DNA of 56,424 nt, taken from contig JARGFR010000002.1 in assembly GCA_029210985.1 (NCBI GenBank), positions 1 through 56,424 on the forward strand, read 5' to 3'. The position numbers and the translations under genes were made by a program. Origin of the DNA: Spirochaetaceae bacterium (lineage in GTDB: Bacteria; Spirochaetota; Spirochaetia; DSM-2461). Under the pieces are notes generated by a model. The model was not told the DNA's origin. It worked only from the letters and a program-made list of their open reading frames with translations, and did not search any database. How positions within the stretch are numbered: the stretch's first letter is position 1; each line of letters starts with the position of its first letter. This document shows positions 1 to 7,424 of this stretch, piece after piece.

Positions 1-970
1 TGATGGCCGATAAATCGCGAAATCTGGCTTCTTTTTTGGCCGGATGAATGTTGAAATCCACCAAGGAGGGATCCACGTCGATGAAGAGGAAAGCCGGCGG
101 GAAAGCCCCGCCGGGCATCCACGCATCGTAGGCATAAGCCAGAGCCTGCACCAGCGAAAATTCCTCGATACGCCGCTTATTGGCAAAGATCTGAATATAC
201 TGTCTGTCTTTGCGGGAAACCTCGGGACGGGTATGAACAATGGTGAGTTCGAAACCGTCTCCGGACGCCGTTGTGCACCACCAGGAGCCGAGGGGAGCCA
301 GTCTGGGCCATGCGGCTTCGATACGTTCGGCGGGATCGGAAGCCGGTAGAAAGAGCTTGAGCACTCCGTCGATAAAGAGTCTGAATGTCAGTGTGGGGTG
401 AGCCGCCGCTTTTTCCAGAAAGGTCCGGCGGCACAATGTTGTTTCCGCTCTCTCGCTTTTCAGAAAACGCCGTCTGGCCGGCATGTTGAAGAACAGATCT
501 TTGACTGAAACGCTGGTTCCCGGTGCACCGGGATAAGGTTCCATGCCGAGTGATTTGCCGCCGTGAACCGATAGGCGCAGTGATTTCCCGGAACGGGCTG
601 TGGTGATTTCCAGTCGGGAACAGGCGGCCAGACTCGAGAGTGCTTCGCCGCGAAAGCCGAGAGTGGTGACCTTTTCCAAATCATCGACCGCGACGATTTT
701 ACTTGTGGCGTGGGGAAGCCAGCATGCTTCTAGGTCTTCGGGGGTCATTCCACAGCCGTCGTCGGTGACGCGAATCGACCGGATCCCACCGCCTTCAAGA
801 GCGGCCGTCACCTCTTTGGCGCCGGAGTCGATGGCGTTGTCCATCAGTTCCCGAAGTGCGGCAAAAGGCCTGTCAATCACTTCTCCCGCAGCAATCTTTC
901 GGGCAACATGTTCGGATAATACCCGAACCCGACGATCGGCCGGGTTCGGGATCTGATCTTGGGGTCTCAC
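1..970 (-). CDS. mutL: DNA mismatch repair protein MutL, N-terminal part (runs off the window)
   Basis: This is the first ~323 residues of MutL, the ATPase that links MutS mismatch recognition to strand removal. Visible GHKL ATPase motifs are the N box in RPFAALRELMDNAIDSGA, the DDGCGM box and TLGFRGEALSSL, followed by the second conserved domain ending in FNIHPAKKEARF, typical for the end of the MutL N-terminal half. I start it at a GTG (codon 968-970), which lies 2 bases after the stop of the upstream FecR-barrel gene; this suggests co-transcription and translational coupling. The C-terminal dimerisation domain lies outside the window, so endonuclease-type versus non-nuclease MutL cannot be decided. 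Housekeeping MutL at the tail of an outer-membrane-protein operon is unusual but clear. Confidence 0.95.
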   Translation of the reverse strand, partial: MRPQDQIPNPADRRVRVLSEHVARKIAAGEVIDRPFAALRELMDNAIDSGAKEVTAALEGGGIRSIRVTDDGCGMTPEDLEACWLPHATSKIVAVDDLEKVTTLGFRGEALSSLAACSRLEITTARSGKSLRLSVHGGKSLGMEPYPGAPGTSVSVKDLFFNMPARRRFLKSERAETTLCRRTFLEKAAAHPTLTFRLFIDGVLKLFLPASDPAERIEAAWPRLAPLGSWWCTTASGDGFELTIVHTRPEVSRKDRQYIQIFANKRRIEEFSLVQALAYAYDAWMPGGAFPPAFLFIDVDPSLVDFNIHPAKKEARFRDLSAI

Positions 971-972
971 AG

Positions 973-3144
973 CTAATAGTTTATACGAGTCTCGATATTT
1001 AGTACGGGTGTCACCTTTGGAATCGTTTCCTCGGCATTTGCCCAGACCACATCGCCGTTTTCGTCATACCGGGTGGCTGTGCCGCCGATGATGGCCAGGC
1101 TGAAGAGCGGATTCAGTGGGAAGACCACTTCTCCGGTGATGACGGTGTAGGCATCCATCCAGGAGTAGGTGTCCGGATGGGAAATGGTATCCCTCACTTT
1201 GTTTCTTTCCATCTTGAAACCGCCGTGGATTCCATAGGCCCGGATCAGTTTGGACCCGATGTTGAGCTCCAGTTTTAAATAGTCGTCGTTCTCCAGACCG
1301 ATGGTGCTGCCTGAAACCGTCCATGGCCAATGATAAGCTCCTCCGATGCTCAATCGATCATCATCAAGGATGTCCCAATAAAGTTCGCCGAAGATGCCCA
1401 TACTGTCCGCACCCACGAGTCCCGCATCCAGATATTCGGTGATTCCATCGACAATTTCCACCTTCTTGCGCCCATAGAGACTGTTGAACATCGACGGCTG
1501 GAAGACACCGTTCCAATACCGGTACTCGGCGCCGTATCGGATGGGCCCCAGGACTCCGCGCAGTCCGCCTCTCAGTCCGAAATTGGTGGGCCGTCCGTCT
1601 TTCCAGAGCATGTCCCAAGCCGGTCCGGCCGAAACATTCGGGAAATCCACCGAATCGGCATCGCTTCGATAAACCGGCGCCATAGCCGATCCATCCGCGA
1701 ATACCACCGCTTTGAAAAATCCGGAATTGATTTCAAACAGATCCACATCCAGGCTTCCGGCCAGGAACCATGGATCACCATAGTAACCGGGATCCGGCGC
1801 CTCTGCGGCAGGCCGCAAATCGGCCACACCGGATATGCCGAACTCAAATGCCTGATAGGACTGGAACGGGCTGGCCGACAGACGCAGTCCCACCAGATTG
1901 GGGCGGGTAAGATCGTCGGCAACGACCTCGATCCCCAATGTTTTTTCATATCCCATGTTGAATCCCACACGCCGGACCGCCGGGAAATCGAAATCGTTGG
2001 CAAATTGGTAAACCAGGGCGCCGTGTCCCAGGGACATGGTGTTCAGATTGCCCACCTTGAAATAAAAGGGGTCCCACTCGGCGTCGCCGTATTCGATGTA
2101 TCGGATTTTCAGCCAGAGGTCGGTCCACACATCCGTCATAATGTCCTGCCAGCCGCTCTGGTCGATGCCGAAGGACCACTCATTGTTGCCCCGGGGCTGA
2201 TACCAGGTACTTCCGTCGTACAGATCGACATAAATAATCGGAAGATAGAGGGCGGTGCGGAGCGAACCGGTTTCAAACACGGGTGAGAGGATCAGCTTGG
2301 AATATGTGTCGCCCTCGATGGTGGTGGTACCAATTTCTCCGCCCAGAGAATCGGCGATCCAGCGACCAAATGCTCCCCGTTCATCATAGGATTTGGGTTC
2401 ATATTCCCTTTCCCGGGCCACCGCTTCGGTCACCGGGCGCCCGATATCCCCGGAGGCGCTCCCGGTGGGTTCTCCCGCTCCGGCGGATGGTGCGCCGGGC
2501 ACCAGAGTAGGATCGGTGCCAAGGAAGGCGAACCCGGCGAACATCGATTCTATCTCCTTGATGGGTATGATGATGGGCCGGTAGTTCGCCGATCGGGTGT
2601 TGAGTCCCTGATTGGCCCCGAGGGTGATCCACCTGTCTCCGGCAATCGACTCTACGTACACCGACCCGTACCGGACGATGACGGCGGAACCGTTTTCACC
2701 GACTTCATTGATAAACTCGGTTCCCCTGACGGCGCAGATTGCCGAAGGAGTTTCAACGGTGTATTTTTCTCCTCGGCCGTGCCGAGCCGCCAGGGTGCGG
2801 AGTTTGCCTCTGATGAGGGAAAATACCGTTTCTTCGGCTCCTTCTTCATCTTGGATGGATTTGATTTGGAAATCCGTTCCCGAATCCAATTTCAAGATGG
2901 TGCCGTTGGGGACGAGGCGAAGTTCCAGAATCCCGCTGCCGGTATCGATTCGTGTTCCAACCGGCAGAACGACGCCGAAATCAGGCGTCATGGAACTTCC
3001 GTCGAGCTGTATCAGATTCATATCCCCGGCCGGATTTTCGAAATAGACGATTTCCGCCCCGATTTCGACGGCGACGACGGCGACGGCCGGCAGGATGGTC
3101 AATAAAATCAGTACAAATATTCGTTTTATCGTTTTCATTTTCAT
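973..3144 (-). CDS. FecR-domain protein fused to an outer-membrane beta-barrel-like domain
   Basis: 723 residues. A signal peptide (about 1-27) is followed by a FecR-type domain (about 35-190) with the hallmark core YTVETPSAICAVRGTEF. After a low-complexity Gly/Pro/Ala linker (about 205-235) comes a ~470-residue C-terminal region rich in alternating aromatic/polar strands. It ends in an aromatic residue (NIETRINY), like an outer-membrane barrel. FecR domains normally sense at the cell surface or periplasm and often act with ECF sigma factors; no sigma gene is adjacent here. The barrel region resembles the neighbouring 3149-4528 protein: IRYIEYGDAEWDPFYFKVGN here matches FEYVRYGTEVDPLYVHLGA there. 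The two genes are 4 bases apart and mutL follows 2 bases downstream. An AGGGG sequence supports this start. FecR call firm, barrel inferred, function unknown. Confidence 0.8.
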   Translation of the reverse strand: MKMKTIKRIFVLILLTILPAVAVVAVEIGAEIVYFENPAGDMNLIQLDGSSMTPDFGVVLPVGTRIDTGSGILELRLVPNGTILKLDSGTDFQIKSIQDEEGAEETVFSLIRGKLRTLAARHGRGEKYTVETPSAICAVRGTEFINEVGENGSAVIVRYGSVYVESIAGDRWITLGANQGLNTRSANYRPIIIPIKEIESMFAGFAFLGTDPTLVPGAPSAGAGEPTGSASGDIGRPVTEAVAREREYEPKSYDERGAFGRWIADSLGGEIGTTTIEGDTYSKLILSPVFETGSLRTALYLPIIYVDLYDGSTWYQPRGNNEWSFGIDQSGWQDIMTDVWTDLWLKIRYIEYGDAEWDPFYFKVGNLNTMSLGHGALVYQFANDFDFPAVRRVGFNMGYEKTLGIEVVADDLTRPNLVGLRLSASPFQSYQAFEFGISGVADLRPAAEAPDPGYYGDPWFLAGSLDVDLFEINSGFFKAVVFADGSAMAPVYRSDADSVDFPNVSAGPAWDMLWKDGRPTNFGLRGGLRGVLGPIRYGAEYRYWNGVFQPSMFNSLYGRKKVEIVDGITEYLDAGLVGADSMGIFGELYWDILDDDRLSIGGAYHWPWTVSGSTIGLENDDYLKLELNIGSKLIRAYGIHGGFKMERNKVRDTISHPDTYSWMDAYTVITGEVVFPLNPLFSLAIIGGTATRYDENGDVVWANAEETIPKVTPVLNIETRINY

Positions 3145-3148
3145 TCCC

Positions 3149-4528
3149 CTAAAAGCTCACACCGGCTTCGATCCTCGTGGAGACATTCCAAGGTTCATCC
3201 GGTGTCGCGGGGTTGTATTTCACATCGGTAATCCAGGAAATCACCGCGGACTGCAGTCGGAAATTGGCGATGCCGCCGATGAGTGCGTATTCCGGGGACA
3301 CCAGGGACGACCAGGAATCGATGCCCTTCTTTTCATACCAGAATCCGAAATCCACATAGGGCAGTACACCCTCGGCCAGGGCAAAACTCGCTTTCATATA
3401 GGGATACTGCATAGGAGCTTTATCAGCCGAGTCGGTGGGAGCTGCGAAAGGACCCTCCACCGAGGTGTAGAACACCAGACCGTTTTGAAGGAGGCTGAAG
3501 CCGAGAGACCCCAGATATCCGACTCCCGATGGTGAGTTTCGATCCCCTTGATATGTCTCGTAGCGTTCCACTTTCTGCAAATCGTAGGCCCGATCGAAAT
3601 AGGTGGGCTGGAAATTCTCGCCGCTGATACGGATTTGGGCACCGTAGGTGAGGAAGCTCACCAGCTTGCCTCCGAGCCCCACCATGCCGCCGTGACTCGG
3701 ATTGCCGGGATTCTGAATTACATAGTCGCCGAACAAAGCCAACGATGCGATCGGACCGGAGAGAATTGGTTCGATGATGTCGATACCGTATACCTGCACC
3801 GTGTCCGCCGAACTGCCGGTGATGTATTTCGAGATCCCGTCGTCTATCTGGATATCCCAAAAACCATCGGAATCCGCATCCATCGCATAGGCGAACACAT
3901 CGGTGTCATAGACTCCGGTGAACCCGATTTCGAGGCGGTTGATCAGATTGGATTGGGCGAACGCCGCCGGACGGCCGTAGAGCCTGATGCCGAAGAGATC
4001 CCATTTGGAAATATTGGAGGTGAACAGGTCGACTCCCAGATACGGAAAGTCCACCAGGGAACCATCAAAGAGCAGCTCGCCGCCGAAGAGTTTTCGTTCC
4101 GGCCTTAAATTCATGTTCGTATAGCCGCCGATGATGAATCCGGTCCCCAAATTCACCCCCGGAAGGGCTCCGAGGTGAACATAAAGAGGATCCACCTCAG
4201 TTCCGTATCGGACATATTCAAATTTGGTGAGGTAGAGGTTTAGATACTCGGAGAAACTCCCGCCGTCGGGGAAGTACCAGTCTTTTTCATACACACGGAA
4301 CTCGTTGTTCTGCATTGTAAAGCGAAAATCGAGATCCATGGCTAATCCGAAATCACCGAAGACGAACTCCGGCATCAGGCGAACTGAATTATAGACATCG
4401 CCTTCCAATGCAACGGCACCGAAGAACAGACCCATACCGAAGGTATCATCCGTCTGTGCCGACGCGCCTCCCGCCATCGCTATGATGAGGAGACTGGCCG
4501 CAATTATACGCGCGGAACGGTTCAACAT
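3149..4528 (-). CDS. Putative outer-membrane beta-barrel protein, paralogue of the FecR-fused barrel
   Basis: 459 residues from the ATG at 4526-4528, chosen because GGAGGTG sits 5-9 bases upstream and a normal signal peptide follows (LIIAMAGGASAQ, cleavage near residue 25). An upstream in-frame start would add 17 residues without helping. The mature protein is a run of amphipathic strands with many aromatic residues and ends in GVSF, an outer-membrane C-terminal signature. Blocks such as YLTKFEYVRYGTEVDPLYVH and GIRLYGRPAAFAQSNLINR match the barrel half of the downstream FecR protein, so the two look like duplicates, one of which carries a regulatory domain. No enzyme motif is visible. A structural, porin-like or adhesive role is possible, not shown. 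First gene of the operon ending in mutL. Confidence 0.7.
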   Translation of the reverse strand: MLNRSARIIAASLLIIAMAGGASAQTDDTFGMGLFFGAVALEGDVYNSVRLMPEFVFGDFGLAMDLDFRFTMQNNEFRVYEKDWYFPDGGSFSEYLNLYLTKFEYVRYGTEVDPLYVHLGALPGVNLGTGFIIGGYTNMNLRPERKLFGGELLFDGSLVDFPYLGVDLFTSNISKWDLFGIRLYGRPAAFAQSNLINRLEIGFTGVYDTDVFAYAMDADSDGFWDIQIDDGISKYITGSSADTVQVYGIDIIEPILSGPIASLALFGDYVIQNPGNPSHGGMVGLGGKLVSFLTYGAQIRISGENFQPTYFDRAYDLQKVERYETYQGDRNSPSGVGYLGSLGFSLLQNGLVFYTSVEGPFAAPTDSADKAPMQYPYMKASFALAEGVLPYVDFGFWYEKKGIDSWSSLVSPEYALIGGIANFRLQSAVISWITDVKYNPATPDEPWNVSTRIEAGVSF

Positions 4529-4546
4529 TCTCACACCTCCATGTCT

Positions 4547-4552
4547 ATTATA
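4547..4552 (-). promoter_or_regulatory. Perfect -10 hexamer upstream of the barrel gene
   Basis: TATAAT on the minus strand, followed by a ~18-base leader that holds the Shine-Dalgarno GGAGGTG and the start at 4528. No good -35 hexamer lies 16-18 bases upstream, so this may be an activator-dependent promoter or chance. Confidence 0.4.
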
Positions 4553-4706
4553 GCCCCCTTCGAACGAGGATTCCTTCAAAACCCTTGTTCATTGCTATTG
4601 TATCCGCATGTTTCATCAATGGACATTTGATAAATAAATATCTGGTCGGCCGCGGTTTGGGCTGTTACTCTATTGACCTAAATGTCAAAACCCATTGAGG
4701 TGGCTT

Positions 4707-6425
4707 ATGTCCTTGAAAATCAAGTTTATACTCCTGGTCTTTATAGCCCTTCTGCTATTTGCCGGCATCACACTGGTGTACGGTGCCCGGGCTTTTACCC
4801 GGGTAATTACAAATCTCTATGTCCAGGATTTTCGTGAAAGATTGGACAATATCGAGATTGAGTATACGGATGTGGATGCTGTTTCAGGCGCATCTGAGGA
4901 TGTCAATCAAGCCCGGCAGGAAGTGCTCGATCGACTGGAGCGCAAATATGTGGACCGGGACGATTCTCGGGCGCAGCCCTGGATTATTAACGGTGACGGT
5001 GAGACGATATTTAGCGTCGGTGACCCCCTCCCGAATGATACGATGACAGAGTTGATACTCGAAAAAGACGAAGTTTTCACTTTCGACGACGGTATGAACC
5101 GTTATTGGACGGTGTTCTCCTATTTTGAGCCGTGGGATTGGTACACCGGATATCGGGTGACCGAGTCGATGATGAAAATGGAAGTGACTGAGTTCGTGAA
5201 AAGAATGATCCTCATTCTCGCGGCCTCGACTGTGGCCCTTTCAATCCTTCTTTTTATTCTTGAATCCAGAACACTGGCCCCTCTAATTCGTGTCGGCCGC
5301 GTTGTGGAGAGTGCGGCGGAGGGCGATCTCACCGGAGATCCCGGGAAGACGAGCAAGGATGAAATCGGACGTCTGGCGGCGGGAACCCGCCGGATGATCG
5401 CCAATATCGCCGATCTGGTGAAAAATATCGGTTCCCAGGCGGCCCGGAGCAGTGAGGCCGAAGAAGAACTCTACGATCGATCGAACCTTCTCATCTCATC
5501 GGCCGAGGAAGCCGGCCGCGGTACCCGGGAAATCCGAACGCGAATGGAAGGACTTGAGGCGGGAATCGATCGGGGAAGGCAGGCGGCCGACACCATCGAT
5601 TCAGAAACCCAATCCTTGGCGGAAGCCATTACCCGTACCGACGGCACGGTCGCAAAAACAACCGGACGTATGGATTCCCTGGCCGAAGGTGTCCGAAGCA
5701 TCGGCGAAAGGGCGGCCGGCAGCCGTAATCTCACCGACTCACTGAGAACGGCGGTACGACGCGGTGTGGATGAAATGGCGAGAACGGAACAAGCTGTCGG
5801 CGGTATCCTCAGCCGCCTGGATCAGATACGGGAATTGGCATCCATGATCAGCGATTTGGGAGATCAGACGAATCTGCTGGCGATGAACGCATCCATCGAA
5901 GCCGCTCACGCCGGTGATGCCGGCCGTGGATTCGCCGTCGTGGCGGGTGAGATCCGAAAATTGGCTGAAGAAACCGGCCGGAGCGCGTCCGGAATTGATG
6001 AGGTGATACGAGGAGTCGGTCAAGCTATCTCCACGGCGGGGGAATTAAGCAAGGAAGCCGCCGGTGCCGTCGGACGCATCGATACGGTCGCGGATGAAAT
6101 GAACAGTTTTCTCGAAGAAGTGATAGGACGGGTTCAGGAGCTCGGTAGTGAATCCGATCGGGTTCAGAAAGATACGGTTTCTCTTCGGGAAGATTCCAGA
6201 CTTACCAGGGAAGGCTCCAAGCGGGTGGGAGAAGAAGCTCTTCGTCTGAAAGAAGCCGTATCGGAGGCGGCGTATACGGCGTCCGAAGTATCTCGTTTCG
6301 TCGAGCAAATTGAATCCCGAATGGCGGATAACGAAAGTGCTTTGGACGGTATGGAGCTTGTTATCGGAAAGCTGCACGAGAGTATGGCCGAACTCTCGGA
6401 CAGCATCAAAAAATTCAAAGTCTGA
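4707..6425 (+). CDS. Methyl-accepting chemotaxis protein
   Basis: 572 residues from ATG 4707, preceded by TGAGGTGG; a TTG 12 bases upstream overlaps that ribosome-binding site and is less likely. Order: TM1 (about 6-28), periplasmic domain (about 30-160) ending in PWDWYTGYRVTESMM, which looks like a single Cache-type fold, TM2 (about 167-190), HAMP, then a long coiled-coil signalling domain. The signalling tip QTNLLAMNASIEAAHAG followed by GRGFAVVAGEIRKLAEETG is diagnostic for CheA/CheW-interacting receptors. No C-terminal CheR/CheB-tethering pentapeptide is seen. It would report an unidentified small ligand to the chemotaxis core. It stands alone between the divergent barrel operon and the FMN-binding gene. 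I could not find a convincing promoter in the 178-base gap upstream. Confidence 0.95.
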   Translation: MSLKIKFILLVFIALLLFAGITLVYGARAFTRVITNLYVQDFRERLDNIEIEYTDVDAVSGASEDVNQARQEVLDRLERKYVDRDDSRAQPWIINGDGETIFSVGDPLPNDTMTELILEKDEVFTFDDGMNRYWTVFSYFEPWDWYTGYRVTESMMKMEVTEFVKRMILILAASTVALSILLFILESRTLAPLIRVGRVVESAAEGDLTGDPGKTSKDEIGRLAAGTRRMIANIADLVKNIGSQAARSSEAEEELYDRSNLLISSAEEAGRGTREIRTRMEGLEAGIDRGRQAADTIDSETQSLAEAITRTDGTVAKTTGRMDSLAEGVRSIGERAAGSRNLTDSLRTAVRRGVDEMARTEQAVGGILSRLDQIRELASMISDLGDQTNLLAMNASIEAAHAGDAGRGFAVVAGEIRKLAEETGRSASGIDEVIRGVGQAISTAGELSKEAAGAVGRIDTVADEMNSFLEEVIGRVQELGSESDRVQKDTVSLREDSRLTREGSKRVGEEALRLKEAVSEAAYTASEVSRFVEQIESRMADNESALDGMELVIGKLHESMAELSDSIKKFKV

Positions 6426-6460
6426 ACACCGATAACCCGCCCTTATTGTATAAATTAATA

Positions 6461-6489
6461 TTGATTCGATGATATCTTCATTGTAGTAT
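6461..6489 (+). promoter_or_regulatory. Sigma-70-like promoter of the FMN-binding protein gene
   Basis: TTGATT at 6461-6466, a 17-base spacer and TAGTAT at 6484-6489. Start site expected near 6496. A strong Shine-Dalgarno (GAAGGAG, 6521-6527) follows, so the secreted protein is probably well expressed. Confidence 0.65.
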
Positions 6490-6533
6490 ACACGTGTCGG
6501 GCCGATCCTCGGTGATGACAGAAGGAGTCATAC

Positions 6534-7337
6534 ATGAAAAAATTTATTGCAATTCTGGCGGCATTAACAGTGGCCGCATCGGCATTTGCCGGTTCATGGG
6601 CAGATGGTCAGTATTTTGCGCAGGAAGACGAGTTCGCCGGAAACGGTTGGAAGTACAACGTCACCCTCACGGTGGAAAACGGCCGTATCACAGAAGCAAA
6701 ATGGAACGGCACGAACGTGGCCGGCGGCCCTGACAAGAAGACCGTCTCCAAAGCCGGCAACTATCCCATGGTTGAACGGGGCGGCGCCCAGTCCGATTGG
6801 CATGTTCAGGCGGAAAAGGCCGAAGCCTATCTTCTGCGAACCCAGGATCCCACAAGAATTTCCTACAAGGATGACGAGGGGCATACCGACGCCATTTCCG
6901 GCGTATCCATCCACGTCATTGAGTTCTTCTCATTAGCTGAGAAAGCTCTGGAATCCGGCCCGGTGGCTCGGGGACGCTACCAGGACGGCTACTACCAGGC
7001 TGAAGAGTCTCAGTTTGCCGGCAGCGGCTGGAAGTATTTCGCTCAATACACCGTCGTCAACGGCACTGTGGTGCAGGTCAACTGGAACGGCATCAATAAA
7101 GACGGCGGAGATACCAAGAAAGTGGCCTCCAAAGCCGGCAACTACCCCATGGTTGAACGGGGCGGCGGTCAGTCCGATTGGCACGTACAGGCGGCCATCG
7201 TCGAAGACTATTTCCTGGCCAACCCCGGCAGGGCTCCCCGGTTCACCGATGACGGTCATACCGACGCCATCGCCGGAGCTTCAGTCTCTGTCGAATCTAT
7301 CTTTAAGTTGGCAGACGAAGCCCTGCGTCGTCGCTAG
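6534..7337 (+). CDS. Secreted protein with two tandem FMN-binding domains
   Basis: 267 residues: signal peptide (1-19, AASAFAG) and two copies of an FMN_bind-like domain (about 20-140 and 147-267). Each has a G-W-K-Y strand, a V-NG-I/V hairpin, the block KAGNYPMVERGG and a C-terminal D-A-I-S-G-V-S or D-A-I-A-G-A-S. In RnfG/NqrC-type proteins the equivalent D-x-x-(S/T)-G-A-T carries FMN on the last Thr through ApbE; here both positions are Ser, so covalent flavinylation is uncertain. Related domains occur in exported redox proteins and in spirochaete membrane immunogens. No ApbE, cytochrome or Rnf gene lies nearby. The two repeats are almost identical in DNA over 67 bases. Monocistronic, with its own promoter and terminator. 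Role in periplasmic or surface redox is inferred. Confidence 0.8.
   Translation: MKKFIAILAALTVAASAFAGSWADGQYFAQEDEFAGNGWKYNVTLTVENGRITEAKWNGTNVAGGPDKKTVSKAGNYPMVERGGAQSDWHVQAEKAEAYLLRTQDPTRISYKDDEGHTDAISGVSIHVIEFFSLAEKALESGPVARGRYQDGYYQAEESQFAGSGWKYFAQYTVVNGTVVQVNWNGINKDGGDTKKVASKAGNYPMVERGGGQSDWHVQAAIVEDYFLANPGRAPRFTDDGHTDAIAGASVSVESIFKLADEALRRR
6747..6813 (+). repeat. Internal direct repeat, copy A
   Basis: 67-base segment repeated at 7128-7194 (381 bases, 127 codons later). I count 62 of 67 identical bases. It encodes the KAGNYPMVERGG block of the first FMN-binding domain. Confidence 0.9.
7128..7194 (+). repeat. Internal direct repeat, copy B
   Basis: Second copy of the 67-base repeat, in the second FMN-binding domain. 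Three of the five differences are at third codon positions without changing the amino acid; the other two fall in one codon (Ala to Gly). Confidence 0.9.
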
Positions 7338-7351
7338 CACAGGTAGCTAAG

Positions 7352-7387
7352 AAAAAAAGGTCGACGCTTCTGGCGCCGGCCTTTTTT
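7352..7387. terminator. Bidirectional rho-independent terminator
   Basis: A-tract, then GGTCGACGC, loop TTCTG, then GCGCCGGCC, then a T6 tract. Nine pairs with one A-C mismatch and one G-U. It lies between the convergent FMN-binding gene and the 1590-residue gene and has T-runs on both strands. Confidence 0.8.
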
Positions 7388-7424
7388 CGCACATTTTTAG
7401 GCGATGTTCCTGAGAACAGCCGAC

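Noticed and set aside
4580-4706. Flagellar-type (sigma-28) promoter for the chemoreceptor
   Set aside because: TAAATA is present but no GCCGATAA-like -10 at the right distance.
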